Under the pieces are notes generated by a model. It searched no databases. It was given only the letters and a program-made list of their open reading frames with translations, and was not told the DNA's origin. From Variovorax terrae (GTDB lineage Bacteria; Pseudomonadota; Gammaproteobacteria; Burkholderiales; Burkholderiaceae_C): a DNA stretch of 64,000 nt. Made by a program: the position numbers and the translations under genes. Location of the stretch: positions 443,685-507,684 of the forward strand of contig NZ_JALGBI010000002.1 of NCBI RefSeq assembly GCF_022809125.1, written 5' to 3'. Of the stretch, positions 1 through 9,582 are shown in pieces (the first letter of the stretch is position 1; each line of letters begins with the position of its first letter).

Positions 1-524
1 GCGACGACGTCCCGGTGCAGCTCGGCGGCGGCATCCGCGATCTCGACACCATCGAGAAATACATCGACGGCGGCATCAGCTACGTCATCATCGGCACGGC
101 CGCCGTCAAGAACCCCGGCTTCCTGAAGGACGCCTGCACGGCGTTCGGCGGCCACATCATCGTCGGCCTGGACGCCAAGGACGGCAAGGTCGCCACCGAC
201 GGCTGGAGCAAGCTCACCGGCCACGAGGTGGTGGACCTGGGCAAGAAGTTCGAGGACTACGGCGTCGAATCCATCATCTATACCGACATCGGCCGCGACG
301 GCATGCTCAGCGGCATCAACATCGAAGCCACCGTCAAGCTGGCGCAGGCGCTCACCATTCCGGTGATCGCCTCGGGCGGGCTGTCCAACCTGGCCGACAT
401 CGAGAAGCTGTGCGCCGTCGAGGGCGAGGGCATCGAAGGCGTGATCTGCGGCCGCGCCATCTACAGCGGCGATCTCAATTTCGCCCGGGCACAAAGCCGC
501 GCCGACGAACTCGGCAATGCCTGA
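1..524 (+). CDS. hisA: HisA, phosphoribosylformimino-5-aminoimidazole carboxamide ribotide isomerase (5' end outside window)
   Basis: Catalyses the Amadori rearrangement of ProFAR to PRFAR, the fourth step of histidine biosynthesis, in the cytoplasm. The frame is open from base 3 with no start in the window, so the first roughly 70-75 residues are missing. Visible are the strand-3 phosphate motif QLGGGIRDL, the [10 protein letters not shown] segment, the catalytic-region segment [12 protein letters not shown] and the second phosphate-binding loop IASGGLSNL, all typical of the half-barrel repeat shared with HisF. The end overlaps the next gene by 8 nt, indicating one operon with hisF, hisI and hisE downstream. 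Confidence 0.97.
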   Translation, partial: DDVPVQLGGGIRDLDTIEKYIDGGISYVIIGTAAVKNPGFLKDACTAFGGHIIVGLDAKDGKVATDGWSKLTGHEVVDLGKKFEDYGVESIIYTDIGRDGMLSGINIEATVKLAQALTIPVIASGGLSNLADIEKLCAVEGEGIEGVICGRAIYSGDLNFARAQSRADELGNA

Positions 525-1380
525 ATCCGGCGCCGCCTGGCGGCTGGAGGAGTTCCGGGGCCAGCCCTGCGTTGGCCTGCACCTGGGAGAGCACGATTCC
601 GTGCGCGTGGCCCTGCATGGCGCCCAGGTGCTGTCCTGGGTGGCCCACGGGGCCGAGCGCCTGTACCTGAGCCCGCGGGCCGTGTTCGACGGCCACGGTG
701 CCATCCGCGGCGGCGTTCCCGTCTGCTTTCCCCAGTTCAACGACCGCGGTCCGCTGCCCAAGCATGGCTTCGCGCGCAACCAGCGCTGGGCGCTGGCGGC
801 CGAGCCCGGCGGGTCGGCGCCCGATGCTTTGCGCGCCGTGTTCCGCCTGCAGGATTCGCCCGCCAGCCGGGCCCTGTGGCCGCATGCGTTCACGCTCGAG
901 CTGGAGCTGCTGCTGCACCCGGGCCGGCTCGACCTGGTGCTGACGGTGCACAACACCGGCGCGCAGGCGCTGGCGTTCACGGCCGCGCTGCACACCTACC
1001 TGGGCGTGGCGCAGGTCGCCGCGGCCGAAGTGCAGGGCCTGGACGGCGCAGCCTGCTGGGACGCGCTGAGCGGCGAGCGCTCGCTGCAGCGCGGTGCCAT
1101 CGCCTTTGCCGGCGAGTTCGACCGCGTGTACGCCGCGGCTGCGGCGCCGCTGCGCCTGGCGCAGCCTGGCATCGCGCCCCTGGAGATCGCGCAAAGCGCG
1201 AGCTGGGCCCAGACCGTGGTCTGGAATCCCGGCGCGCTCAAGAACGCCTCGCTGGCCGACATGCCCGCCGACGGCTACCAGCACATGGTCTGCATCGAAG
1301 CCGCCCAGGTGGAGTCACCCATCGCACTGGCGGCCGGCGCGCAATGGCAGGGCTGGCAGCGCCTGTCCGTGCCGGCCTGA
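517..1380 (+). CDS. Aldose 1-epimerase family protein, D-hexose-6-phosphate mutarotase-like (YeaD type)
   Basis: 287-residue protein of the galactose-mutarotase fold. Segments [23 protein letters not shown] and HTYLGVA match the YeaD-like D-hexose-6-phosphate mutarotase subgroup (conserved H and R around the sugar, E near the C-terminus in [10 protein letters not shown]...MVCIEAA). The family interconverts alpha and beta anomers of hexose-6-phosphates. The start codon lies inside the end of hisA, so translation is probably coupled. A sugar epimerase has no known role in histidine synthesis, so its place in the operon is odd. Substrate is inferred from the family only. Confidence 0.85.
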   Translation: MPESGAAWRLEEFRGQPCVGLHLGEHDSVRVALHGAQVLSWVAHGAERLYLSPRAVFDGHGAIRGGVPVCFPQFNDRGPLPKHGFARNQRWALAAEPGGSAPDALRAVFRLQDSPASRALWPHAFTLELELLLHPGRLDLVLTVHNTGAQALAFTAALHTYLGVAQVAAAEVQGLDGAACWDALSGERSLQRGAIAFAGEFDRVYAAAAAPLRLAQPGIAPLEIAQSASWAQTVVWNPGALKNASLADMPADGYQHMVCIEAAQVESPIALAAGAQWQGWQRLSVPA

Positions 1381-1432
1381 TCCGGGTTCAGGGCGGCGCC
1401 CTCGTCCTGTGAGCGGGCTCTAGAATCCTCCC

Positions 1433-2212
1433 ATGCTTGCCAAACGAATCATTCCCTGCCTTGACGTGACCGGCGGCCGCGTGGTCAAGGGCGTCAACTT
1501 CGTCGAATTGCGCGATGCCGGCGACCCGGTGGAGATCGCCGCGCGCTACAACGAGCAGGGCGCCGACGAGCTGACCTTTCTCGACATCACCGCCACCAGC
1601 GACGGCCGCGATCTGATCCTGCCGATCATCGAGGCCGTGGCCTCGCAGGTCTTCATTCCGCTGACCGTGGGCGGCGGCGTGCGCACGGTGGAAGACGTGC
1701 GCCGGCTGCTCAACGCCGGGGCCGACAAGACCAGCTTCAACTCGGCGGCCATTGCCAACCCGCAGGTGATCGCCGACGCCTCGGCCAAGTACGGCGCCCA
1801 GTGCATCGTGGTGGCCATCGACGCCAAGCGCCGTTCCGAGGACGAGGCCCTCACGCGCGGCCCGGGCTGGGACGTCTACAGCCATGGCGGGCGCAAGAAC
1901 ACCGGTCTGGACGCCGTGCAGTGGGCCGTCGAGATGGTCCGCCGCGGCGCGGGCGAGATCTTGCTCACCAGCATGGACCGCGACGGCACCAAGTCCGGCT
2001 TCGACCTCGCGCTCACGCGAGCCGTGAGCGACGCCGTCAGCGTGCCGGTGATCGCCTCGGGCGGCGTCGGCAACCTCGACCATCTCGCCGATGGCATCCA
2101 GACCGGCGGCGCCGACGCCGTGCTGGCGGCGAGCATCTTCCACTACGGCGAGTACACCGTGGGCCAAGCCAAGCAGCGCATGGCCGAACGCGGCATCCCG
2201 GTGCGCCTGTGA
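1433..2212 (+). CDS. hisF: HisF, imidazole glycerol phosphate synthase cyclase subunit
   Basis: 259 residues, full family length. With HisH it converts PRFAR and glutamine-derived ammonia to imidazole glycerol phosphate and AICAR. Catalytic Asp11 is in IIPCLDV, the second catalytic Asp (about residue 130) is in VAIDAKRR, and both phosphate loops (VGGGVR and ASGGVG) are present. No Shine-Dalgarno sequence precedes the ATG. A TAGAAT hexamer ends only 6 nt upstream, so a leaderless transcript may start here in addition to read-through from hisA. Its stop overlaps the next gene. Confidence 0.98.
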   Translation: MLAKRIIPCLDVTGGRVVKGVNFVELRDAGDPVEIAARYNEQGADELTFLDITATSDGRDLILPIIEAVASQVFIPLTVGGGVRTVEDVRRLLNAGADKTSFNSAAIANPQVIADASAKYGAQCIVVAIDAKRRSEDEALTRGPGWDVYSHGGRKNTGLDAVQWAVEMVRRGAGEILLTSMDRDGTKSGFDLALTRAVSDAVSVPVIASGGVGNLDHLADGIQTGGADAVLAASIFHYGEYTVGQAKQRMAERGIPVRL

Positions 2213-2799
2213 TCGGTTTCGTCACGCTGGGGCCGCCGGGCAGCAACCACGAGTGGGTGACCCGGCGCTATTTGGCGCTGCAGGGCGTGGACGGGCGGGC
2301 CCGCATCGACCTGGTGGCCGGTTTCGACGAGGGCGCCGCCCGCCTGATCGCCGGCAGCGCGGACTTCATGGTCCAGTGTGCCGCCCATCCCGACACCGCG
2401 GCCATCGTGGGGCGCTACCGCCGCCAGCTGTTCGTGGTCGACACCTTCATCTCGCCGAGCCAGGAACTGGCGGTGGTGAGCCGCCGGGACGCGGCCGCGC
2501 CGCGCGCGCTGGCCCTGCAGCCCGCCACCCGCGACTACGTGGACACGCGGCGCTGGGAGGTGCTGCGGCCCGAGCCCACCGTCAGCGCCGTCGGCCAGGG
2601 GCTGCTGGACGGGCGGCACGAGGCCGGCATCGCGTTCGCGCAGCTGGCCGTGGAGCATCCCGAGCTGCTGCGGGTGGACGAATTCATCGGCACGGTGGAC
2701 GACGCCTGGATCGTCTACGGCTGCGAACCGGTGGCGCGGGGCGCCCTGGTGGCCTGGCCCGACAGCCCGGCGGCGCAGCGCCTGCGTCGCATGGGGTGA
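2209..2799 (+). CDS. Prephenate dehydratase-like domain protein (function unknown)
   Basis: About 196 residues starting at a GTG that overlaps the hisF stop (GTGA), so translation is coupled. The N-terminus [17 protein letters not shown] resembles the LGPxGTxSE opening of prephenate dehydratase domains. The length, with no ACT domain, is closer to the single-domain prephenate decarboxylase BacA (about 200 residues) than to PheA. A periplasmic-binding-like two-lobe pattern is plausible. The catalytic Thr-Arg-Phe motif of dehydratases is not recognisable. The gene is certain as an ORF; the substrate is unknown. Confidence 0.7.
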   Translation: MIGFVTLGPPGSNHEWVTRRYLALQGVDGRARIDLVAGFDEGAARLIAGSADFMVQCAAHPDTAAIVGRYRRQLFVVDTFISPSQELAVVSRRDAAAPRALALQPATRDYVDTRRWEVLRPEPTVSAVGQGLLDGRHEAGIAFAQLAVEHPELLRVDEFIGTVDDAWIVYGCEPVARGALVAWPDSPAAQRLRRMG

Positions 2800-2824
2800 C
2801 ACACAAATCGCCGACAATAAGGCC

Positions 2825-3214
2825 ATGGACTGGCTCAATGAAGTGAAATGGGATGCGCAGGGATTGATCCCGGTGATTGCGCAGGAACTCGGCAGCAACG
2901 ACGTGCTGATGTTCGCCTGGATGAACCGCGAAGCCCTGCAGAAGACGGCCGAACTCGGCCGCGCGGTCTACTACAGCCGCTCGCGCGGCAAGCTCTGGTT
3001 CAAGGGCGAGGAATCGGGCCATGTGCAGACCGTGCACGAGATCCGGCTGGACTGCGACAACGATGTGGTGCTGCTCAAGGTCACCCAGCTCGGCCACGAG
3101 CCCGGCATCGCCTGCCACACCGGCCGCCACAGCTGCTTCTTCCAGCTCTACCGGGATGGCGCCTGGCAGGCAGTCGAACCGGTCTTGAAAGACCCGGAAT
3201 CCATCTACAAGTAA
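2825..3214 (+). CDS. hisI: HisI, phosphoribosyl-AMP cyclohydrolase
   Basis: 129 residues, the size of a monofunctional enzyme, with HisE encoded separately just downstream. Opens the adenine ring of PR-AMP to give ProFAR. The metal-binding motifs are visible: [12 protein letters not shown], and [11 protein letters not shown] with the zinc-ligand cysteines. [18 protein letters not shown] is the family's signature substrate loop. A GACAAT hexamer lies 6 nt before the ATG, a second possible near-leaderless start in this operon. Spacing to hisE is 7 nt. Confidence 0.98.
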   Translation: MDWLNEVKWDAQGLIPVIAQELGSNDVLMFAWMNREALQKTAELGRAVYYSRSRGKLWFKGEESGHVQTVHEIRLDCDNDVVLLKVTQLGHEPGIACHTGRHSCFFQLYRDGAWQAVEPVLKDPESIYK

Positions 3215-3221
3215 CAACGGT

Positions 3222-3590
3222 ATGAGCTCGAACGACTCCCTGGCGCGCCTGGCCGCCGTCATCGAAAGCCGCAAGCCTGCCAATGGCGGCGACCCCGGGA
3301 CCAGCTATGTGTCGCGCCTGCTGCACAAGGGGCCCGACGCCTTTCTCAAGAAGATCGGCGAGGAAGCCACCGAGGTCGTGATGGCGGCCAAGGATGCCGA
3401 CCATGGCGGCGATGCCGCCAAGATCGTCTACGAGGTGGCCGACCTGTGGTTCCACACCCTGGTCGCGCTGGCCCACTACGGCCTGTCGCCGGCCGACGTG
3501 ATCGCCGAGCTGGAGCGCCGCGAAGGCACCAGCGGCATCGAGGAAAAGGCCTTGCGCAAGGCGCAGCTGCGCGAAGGAGCGGGCGAATGA
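3222..3590 (+). CDS. hisE: HisE, phosphoribosyl-ATP pyrophosphatase
   Basis: 122-residue all-alpha MazG-like enzyme that hydrolyses PR-ATP to PR-AMP and pyrophosphate in the second step of histidine synthesis. The metal-binding segment [15 protein letters not shown] followed by [15 protein letters not shown] is characteristic. The stop codon overlaps the start of the next gene (ATGA), so the downstream membrane protein is translationally coupled to the his genes. Confidence 0.97.
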   Translation: MSSNDSLARLAAVIESRKPANGGDPGTSYVSRLLHKGPDAFLKKIGEEATEVVMAAKDADHGGDAAKIVYEVADLWFHTLVALAHYGLSPADVIAELERREGTSGIEEKALRKAQLREGAGE

Positions 3591-3940
3591 GCGAAACTGA
3601 CTTCAGCCGGTTCGATGCCAAGACCCCGAACGACCGCACCGTGATGCATGTGCTGTACGGCCTGCACACCATTGCCTGGGCCAGCATGGGCACGCTGGCC
3701 GTGATCGCGCTGATCGTCAACTACGTCAAGCGCGGCGAGGAGCAGGACGCGCTCTACCTGAGCCACCACAACTACATGATCCGCACCTTCTGGTGGACCA
3801 TCCTGGCGCTGGTGGTGGCGTCGCCCCTGTGGCTGCTGTTCCTGCTGCCTGGGGCGGCGGCCTATACCCTCATCGGCCTGTGGTACCTGTACCGCTGCAT
3901 CCGGGGCTGGCTGCGCTTTGCCGACGGCAAGCTGGCCTGA
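3587..3940 (+). CDS. Small integral membrane protein, DUF4870-like
   Basis: 117 residues. After an acidic N-terminus (to about residue 20) three to four hydrophobic segments are visible: ILYGLHT...[10 protein letters not shown], the [20 protein letters not shown] stretch and the [17 protein letters not shown] stretch. It ends with LRFADGKLA. This resembles DUF4870/Tic20-type small membrane proteins commonly found between hisE and the HIT gene in Burkholderiales. Function is unknown. The ATGA overlap with hisE fixes the start at 3587 rather than an upstream in-frame start. Confidence 0.75.
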   Translation: MSETDFSRFDAKTPNDRTVMHVLYGLHTIAWASMGTLAVIALIVNYVKRGEEQDALYLSHHNYMIRTFWWTILALVVASPLWLLFLLPGAAAYTLIGLWYLYRCIRGWLRFADGKLA

Positions 3941-3967
3941 CCTCTTTCCCTTTCGCCCATCCCAGAC

Positions 3968-4327
3968 ATGACTGCCGACCCCCACTGCATTTTCTGCAAG
4001 ATCGTCGAAGGCCAGATCCCTTCGCGCAAGGTGTATGAAGACGACGAGCTGTTCGTCTTCCACGACATCCACCCCTGGGCGCCGGTCCATTTCCTGATGG
4101 TGCCGAAGCTGCACATCCCGTCCATGGCCCAGGTCGGGCCCGAGCAGGCCGGCCTGCTGGGCCGCATGATGGCGCTGGCGCCGAAACTGGCGCTGCAGGA
4201 GGGCTGCCGGCCCTATCCCGAAGGCGGCTTCCGCATCGTGGTCAACACCGGCGCCGAGGGCGGGCAGGAGGTCCACCACCTGCACGTCCACGTCATGGGC
4301 GGCCCGCGGCCCTGGCTCAAGGGTTGA
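3968..4327 (+). CDS. HIT family protein (HinT-like purine nucleoside phosphoramidase)
   Basis: 119 residues. The histidine triad appears as HHLHVHVMGG near the C-terminus, with the N-terminal CIFCKIVEGQIPSRKVYEDD segment of the HinT branch. HinT proteins hydrolyse adenosine phosphoramidates and aminoacyl-adenylates in the cytoplasm. The gene sits between the his cluster and tatABC, its usual position in Burkholderiales. A promoter for tatA probably separates it from the next genes. Confidence 0.93.
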   Translation: MTADPHCIFCKIVEGQIPSRKVYEDDELFVFHDIHPWAPVHFLMVPKLHIPSMAQVGPEQAGLLGRMMALAPKLALQEGCRPYPEGGFRIVVNTGAEGGQEVHHLHVHVMGGPRPWLKG

Positions 4328-4394
4328 CGGAAGGGTTAATCCCGCCGAACTCTGACCGCCGACTAAAATCCAATCAATTCGTTAGGAGTAATCC

Positions 4395-4640
4395 ATGGGT
4401 TCATTTTCCATCTGGCACTGGCTGATCGTGCTGCTGATCGTCGTGATGGTGTTCGGCACCAAGAAGCTCAAGAACATCGGCTCCGACCTGGGCGGCGCCG
4501 TCAAGGGCTTCAAGGACGGCATGAAGGAAGGCGGCGCTGCTGCGGCAGAAGACAAGCCGGCACCTCCCGCCGGCCAGGTCACGAATGCCGCCGCGGCCGA
4601 CAAGACCACGATCGACGTCGAAGCCAAGCAGAAATCGTAG
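4395..4640 (+). CDS. tatA: TatA, Sec-independent protein translocase subunit
   Basis: 81 residues: one N-terminal membrane helix ([16 protein letters not shown]) directly followed by the amphipathic helix [23 protein letters not shown] with the conserved FG hinge, then an Ala/Pro-rich acidic tail. TatA oligomerises to form the pathway for folded twin-arginine substrates, such as the Rieske protein PetA encoded nearby. An AGGAG lies 6 nt before the ATG, and a TAAAAT hexamer at 4364-4369 is a likely -10 box. First gene of tatABC. Confidence 0.96.
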   Translation: MGSFSIWHWLIVLLIVVMVFGTKKLKNIGSDLGGAVKGFKDGMKEGGAAAAEDKPAPPAGQVTNAAAADKTTIDVEAKQKS

Positions 4641-4646
4641 TCCGGC

Positions 4647-5111
4647 GTGATCGATCTCGGCATTTCCAAGATGGCGCTGATCGGCGCGGTGGCACTCATT
4701 GTCATCGGGCCCGAGAAGCTGCCGCGCGTCGCCCGCACGGTGGGCGCGCTGCTGGGCAAGGCCCAGCGCTACGTGAACGACGTCAAGGCCGAGGTCAATC
4801 GCTCGATGGAGCTCGACGAGCTCAAGAAGATGAAGGAAACGGTCGAGGGTGCCGCGCGCGACGTGGAGAACTCGATCCAGACCGGCGCCGCCGATTTCGA
4901 GAAGCAGTGGACCGAGACGGCCGGCGAGGCCGCTTCCGCGCTCTCGGGCGAGCTGCCGCAGGTTTACCCCGAATACAAGCACCCCAGGAAGAAATGGCGT
5001 GTCAAGCAGGGCGCGACACCCAACTGGTACAAGGCCCGCCAGGGCATCCGTACCAAGGCGCTGTCGGGCGCCGCCCGCGTGGCGAGATACCGGCCCCAGC
5101 GCCTGAGCTGA
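4647..5111 (+). CDS. tatB: TatB, twin-arginine translocase receptor subunit
   Basis: 154 residues starting at GTG (position 4647), 6 nt after tatA. N-terminal helix [18 protein letters not shown] with the conserved GPEKLP hinge that distinguishes TatB from TatA, then a long charged amphipathic helix ([26 protein letters not shown]) and a variable tail ending in basic residues. TatB and TatC form the receptor for twin-arginine signal peptides. Confidence 0.95.
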   Translation: MIDLGISKMALIGAVALIVIGPEKLPRVARTVGALLGKAQRYVNDVKAEVNRSMELDELKKMKETVEGAARDVENSIQTGAADFEKQWTETAGEAASALSGELPQVYPEYKHPRKKWRVKQGATPNWYKARQGIRTKALSGAARVARYRPQRLS

Positions 5112-5115
5112 TTTC

Positions 5116-5919
5116 ATGACAGAACCCAACAAAGAAGACGAGCTCGCGGGCACCGAGCAGCCGTTCGTGCAGCACCTGATGGAGCTGCGCGACCGGCTGA
5201 TCAAGGCCATGCTGGCCATCGGCGTGGCCGCCGCCCTGCTGGCGCTGTTCCCGGGCCCCTCGGCGCTGTACGACATCCTGGCCGCGCCGCTGGTGGCCCA
5301 CCTGCCCAAGGGCGCGACGCTGATCGCCACCAACGTGATCTCGCCGTTCGTGGTGCCGCTCAAGATTTTGTTCATGACCGCGTTCATGCTGGCCTTGCCA
5401 GTGGTGCTGTACCAGGTGTGGGCCTTCGTGGCGCCGGGCCTGTACTCGCACGAGAAGAAGATGGTGCTGCCGCTGGTGATCTCCAGCACCCTGCTGTTTT
5501 TCGTGGGGGTGGCGTTCTGCTACTTCTTCGTGTTCGGCCAGGTGTTCAAGTTCATCCAGAGCTTCGCGCCCAAATCGATCACGGCGGCGCCGGATATCGA
5601 GGCCTACCTGAGCTTCGTCATCGGCATGTTCCTGGCGTTCGGGCTGGCCTTCGAGGTGCCGGTGGCCGTCATCCTGCTGGTGCGCATGGGGGTGGTCAGC
5701 GTGGCCCAGCTGCGCCAGTACCGCGGTTATTTCTGGGTGGTGGCCGCGGTCGGCACCGCCATGGTCACACCGCCCGACGCGGGCTCCATGCTCATGCTGC
5801 TGGCCGTGGTCGGCGGCCTGTACGAGGTGGGCATCCTGGCGGCGCAGATGTTCGTCAAGAGCACCCAGGCGCCGGAGGACAAGGAGGCGGACTCGTCGGC
5901 CTCGTCCTCGTCGTCCTGA
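5116..5919 (+). CDS. tatC: TatC, twin-arginine translocase core subunit
   Basis: 267 residues with six membrane segments. The cytoplasmic N-terminus carries EQPFVQHLMELRDRLIKA, the conserved signal-peptide-binding region. VLYQVWAFVAPGLYSHEKK follows the first periplasmic loop, and FGLAFEVPV with its conserved Glu lies in the fourth helix. The Ser-rich acidic tail (ADSSASSSSS) is probably disordered. Closes the tatABC operon; the next genes are on the other strand. Confidence 0.97.
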   Translation: MTEPNKEDELAGTEQPFVQHLMELRDRLIKAMLAIGVAAALLALFPGPSALYDILAAPLVAHLPKGATLIATNVISPFVVPLKILFMTAFMLALPVVLYQVWAFVAPGLYSHEKKMVLPLVISSTLLFFVGVAFCYFFVFGQVFKFIQSFAPKSITAAPDIEAYLSFVIGMFLAFGLAFEVPVAVILLVRMGVVSVAQLRQYRGYFWVVAAVGTAMVTPPDAGSMLMLLAVVGGLYEVGILAAQMFVKSTQAPEDKEADSSASSSSS

Positions 5920-5940
5920 TACGGTTTTTCCGGTCTTTTC

Positions 5941-5990
5941 ACGGCAACGTCCAGGCGGGACGGTCGTTTCCCGCTATCAAATCCGAAGCA
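5941..5990 (-). repeat. Dispersed palindromic repeat, family A, copy 1
   Basis: Read on the minus strand it starts with a degenerate palindrome (GCTTCGGATTTGATAGC) and continues with the family tail ACGACC then GCCTGGACGTTGCC. It lies in the convergent gap between tatC and livF, where nothing else is recognised. See the finding on family A for the consensus and other copies. Confidence 0.7.
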
Positions 5991-6113
5991 ATCGACGAGG
6001 CCGGCCGCGGCTCGGGGCTGCTCCTGATTCCATAGCGCGAAAGAACCGCCGGGCCTGGACCTCGGGGTGTTTTGGTGGCCAATCCGGCCCCGGCGGCGCT
6101 GCCGGGTCGGCCG

Positions 6114-6835
<722 letters not shown>

Positions 6836-6839
<4 letters not shown>

Positions 6840-7636
6840 GCGGCGGCTCCTTCTTCGTCGGCCGTGGCTTCGTCTTCTTCCCGGCCCAGGTAGGCCTCGA
6901 TCACTTGCGGATCGTTCTTGATCTGCTCGGCGTTGCCCTGGGCGATGATGCGGCCGAAATTCAGCACGGCGATCTGCTCGCACAGGCCCATCACGAAGCG
7001 CATGTCGTGCTCGATCATGAAGATGGTGTAGCCGCGGCGCTGGATGTTCTCGATCTCGTGCATCAGCTCCGTCTTCTCGGTACTGTTCATGCCGGCCACG
7101 GGCTCGTCCAGCAGCAGCAACCGCGGATCGGTGGCGAGCGCGCGCGCCAGTTCCAGCTTGCGCTGGTCGCCGTAGGACAGGTTGTCGGCAGCGTCGTGCG
7201 CCTTGTGGTCGAGCTTGACCCACGACAGCAGCTCGCGCGCGCGGTCGCGCGCGCGCTTTTCCTCGGCGCGGAAACCGCCCAGCGACAGCAGCAGGCCGGC
7301 CGCGCCGTAGTTGAGGTGCGCATGCATGCCCACCATCACGTTTTCCAGCAGCGACATCTCCTTGAAGATGCGGATGTTCTGGAAGGTGCGCGCCAGCCCC
7401 AGGCGGGTGATCTCGTGCGGCTTGAGGCCGGCCAGATCCCGGCCGTCGAAGCTGATGCGGCCGCCCGTGACGGGCAGCAGGCCGGTGATCAGGTTGAACA
7501 CGGTGGTCTTGCCGGCGCCGTTGGGGCCGATCAGGCCGAAGATGCCGCCCTGCGGAATGTCGAGGTCCACGCCCTGCAGCACCTGCAGGCCGCCGAAGTG
7601 CCGCGACACGGCGTTCAATTGCAGCATGCCGCTCAT
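6836..7636 (-). CDS. livG: LivG-type ATP-binding protein of branched-chain amino acid ABC transporter
   Basis: 266 residues starting MSGMLQLNAVSRHFGG. Walker A IGPNGAGKTT, signature LSYGDQRK (the usual LivG variant), Walker B LLLLDEPVAGMN and the MIEHDMRFVM switch region with the catalytic His. The acidic C-terminal tail (DEATADEEGAAA) is short and probably flexible. The start overlaps the livM end by 4 nt. Confidence 0.95.
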
Positions 7637-8502
7637 GCGCGCTCCTTCTTCGCACCCAGGCCGAACCAGCGGCGCAGCTGCGCGGGGTCCCAGATGCCCT
7701 TGGGCAGGAACAGCACGATGGCGACCAGGATGAAGCCGTTGACCACCAGCCGGAAATCCTTGAACGAGCGCAGCAGCTCCGGCAGCACCGTGAGGATGGC
7801 GCTGCCCAGCACCGGGCCGGTCAGGCCGTTGATGCCGCCCAGGATGGTCATGGTCAGGATGTCCACGCCGCGGTCGAAGCCGAACTCGTTGGGGCCGATG
7901 AAGAAAGTCAGGTGGGCGTTGAGCGCGCCGGCCAGCCCGGCGATCACGGCGCCCAGCACGAAGGCCAGCATCTTGCTGGCACCCACGTTGATGCCCATCA
8001 GGCCGGCCGCGGTCTCGTCCTCCTTGATGGCTTCGAAGGAGCGTCCCACCTTGGAGCGGCGCAGGCGCCAGAGCACGGCCAGCGTCAGCACCACGGCCAG
8101 CGCCACATGCCACCACTGCGTGAGCTGCGGGATGCCGTTGAGGCCCAGGGCGCCGCCGGTCCAGCCCTCGGCGTTCAGCAGCGCGATGCGCACCACCTCG
8201 CCGAAGCCGAGCGTGGCCATGGCGAGGTACACGCCCGACAGGCGCAGCGTGGGCTTGCCGATGATGAAGGCCATCACCGCCGGGGCCGCCATGCCGCCGG
8301 CCAGGGCCACCGGGAAGGGCGCGCCGGCATTCATGGTGAGCAGGGCCGAGGTGTAGGCACCTAGCCCCATGAAGGCGGCATTGGCCATGGCCAGCATGCC
8401 GCAGGACAGCGTGAGGTAGATGGACAGGGCCAGCAGCGCATTGGTGCCCAGCGTGAGCACCAGGTTGCTGTAGACCGACCAGAAGTTATCGAACCATTCC
8501 AT
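7633..8502 (-). CDS. livM: LivM-type permease of branched-chain amino acid ABC transporter
   Basis: 289 residues with eight or more hydrophobic segments. The family motif VGRSFEAIKEDETAAGLMGIN (EAA-like loop contacting the ATPases) is present, as are YLAMATLGFGEVVR and PNEFGFDRGVDILTMTILGG. It forms the membrane channel with LivH. It sits 22 nt downstream of livH. Confidence 0.95.
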   Translation of the reverse strand: MEWFDNFWSVYSNLVLTLGTNALLALSIYLTLSCGMLAMANAAFMGLGAYTSALLTMNAGAPFPVALAGGMAAPAVMAFIIGKPTLRLSGVYLAMATLGFGEVVRIALLNAEGWTGGALGLNGIPQLTQWWHVALAVVLTLAVLWRLRRSKVGRSFEAIKEDETAAGLMGINVGASKMLAFVLGAVIAGLAGALNAHLTFFIGPNEFGFDRGVDILTMTILGGINGLTGPVLGSAILTVLPELLRSFKDFRLVVNGFILVAIVLFLPKGIWDPAQLRRWFGLGAKKERA

Positions 8503-8524
8503 GTTGTTCTTCGTCGTTCGGGCG

Positions 8525-9406
8525 TCAGACTTTGCGTTCCTGCAGCGTGCCGAACAGCCCCTTGGGCCGCACCAGCAGGATCAGGAACAGCAGGCCGAAG
8601 GCCACCGCGTCGCGCATGTTGGAGCCGATGTAGGCCACCGACAGCACCTCGGCAAAGCCCAGGAACAGGCCGCCCAGCATGGCGCCGCGGATGTCGCCCA
8701 TGCCGCCCAGGATGATGACCGCGATGCCCTTGTGCAGCATGGGCTGGCCCATGAGCGGGAACAGGGCGTTCGAGTACAGCCCGATCAGCACGCCCGCCAC
8801 GCCCCCCAGGCCGGCGGCCGCGAACGAGGTCAGGAAGAACAGCTGCTCGACGTTGATGCCCAGCAGGTAGGCGGCCTTGGGCGATTCGGCGATGGCGCGC
8901 AGCGCGCGGCCGAGCTGCGTCTTCTTGAGCGCGAACATCAGCACCGCCATCAGCGCGAAGGACAGCAGGATGATGCCCAGCTCCAGCGCGGTCAGGTGGA
9001 TGCCGCCGAGATCGAGCGCATCGGTCGACACGACGCCGGACGGGAAGCGCAGGTTTTCCGCGCCGAAGATGCCCTGCACGCCGTTGTTCAGGATGATGGC
9101 CACGCCGATGGTGGCGATCATCGGGATCAGGTGCGGTGCGTTGCGCGCGCGCAGCGGCCGCAGCACCAGGAAGTCGATCACCATGCCGACCAGGCCGCTG
9201 AAGGCGAAGGCGAACAGCAGCGCCGCCCACAGCGGCAGGTCGAAGCGGGCGATGGCCTGCACGGCCGCATACGCGCCCACCATGAACACGGCGCCGTGCG
9301 ACAGGTTGATGACGCCCAGGACGCCGAAGATGAGGGTGAAGCCGAGCGCGAACAGGGCGTACACGCACCCGAGCGACAAGGCATTGACTAGCTGCTGTTC
9401 CAGCAC
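8525..9406 (-). CDS. livH: LivH-type permease of branched-chain amino acid ABC transporter
   Basis: 293 residues if started at the GTG (9404-9406) giving VLEQQLVNALSLGCVYALFALG, the normal LivH opening. An upstream ATG at 9457 is in frame but falls inside a terminator hairpin and would add an atypical polar leader, so it is rejected. Contains LINLSHGAVFMVGAY-like sequence (VINLSHGAVFMVGAYAA), RALRAIAESPKAAYLLGIN (ATPase-contacting loop) and FLTSFAAAGLGGVAGVLIG. Permease partner of LivM. Confidence 0.93.
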   Translation of the reverse strand: MLEQQLVNALSLGCVYALFALGFTLIFGVLGVINLSHGAVFMVGAYAAVQAIARFDLPLWAALLFAFAFSGLVGMVIDFLVLRPLRARNAPHLIPMIATIGVAIILNNGVQGIFGAENLRFPSGVVSTDALDLGGIHLTALELGIILLSFALMAVLMFALKKTQLGRALRAIAESPKAAYLLGINVEQLFFLTSFAAAGLGGVAGVLIGLYSNALFPLMGQPMLHKGIAVIILGGMGDIRGAMLGGLFLGFAEVLSVAYIGSNMRDAVAFGLLFLILLVRPKGLFGTLQERKV

Positions 9407-9421
9407 GATAGGGTTCCCGGC

Positions 9422-9458
9422 AAAAAAACAAAAAGGCGGCGCGGACCTCCGCGCCACC
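9422..9458 (-). terminator. Intrinsic terminator between livK and livH
   Basis: On the minus strand an 11-bp stem (GGTGGCGCGGA with TCCGCGCCGCC, one G-T pair, 2-nt apical gap) is followed by TTTTTGTTTTTTT. It lies downstream of the binding-protein gene and upstream of the permease, and may reduce read-through so that the binding protein is made in excess. Confidence 0.85.
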
Positions 9459-9493
9459 TCATTCTCCTAGGCTCCACGCTGCTTCGGGAAACA

Positions 9494-9562
9494 CCGCGCA
9501 GCCGGCCTGGCCGGCTGGGCGGATGTTGCCTCCCGCCAGGGGGAGGCGAAGCGGCACGCCGT
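9494..9562 (+). repeat. Short structured repeat, family B, copy 1
   Basis: Read on the plus strand: CACCGCG, a GCCGGCCTGGCCGGC hairpin, then TGTTGCC and a second hairpin GCCTCCC...GGGAGGC. The minus-strand sequence of 24393-24466 has the same order of blocks. It lies between livK and the terminator preceding livH. Confidence 0.55.
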
Positions 9563-9582
9563 GCGCGCAGCCTGGGGCGAGC

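Noticed and set aside
6060..6113. GC-rich palindrome after livF as a terminator
   Set aside because: A CCCGGC/GCCGGG stem exists but no T-run follows on the minus strand.
9407..9457. Upstream ATG extension of livH
   Set aside because: The ATG lies within the stem of the livK terminator and the extra 17 residues are unlike any LivH N-terminus.
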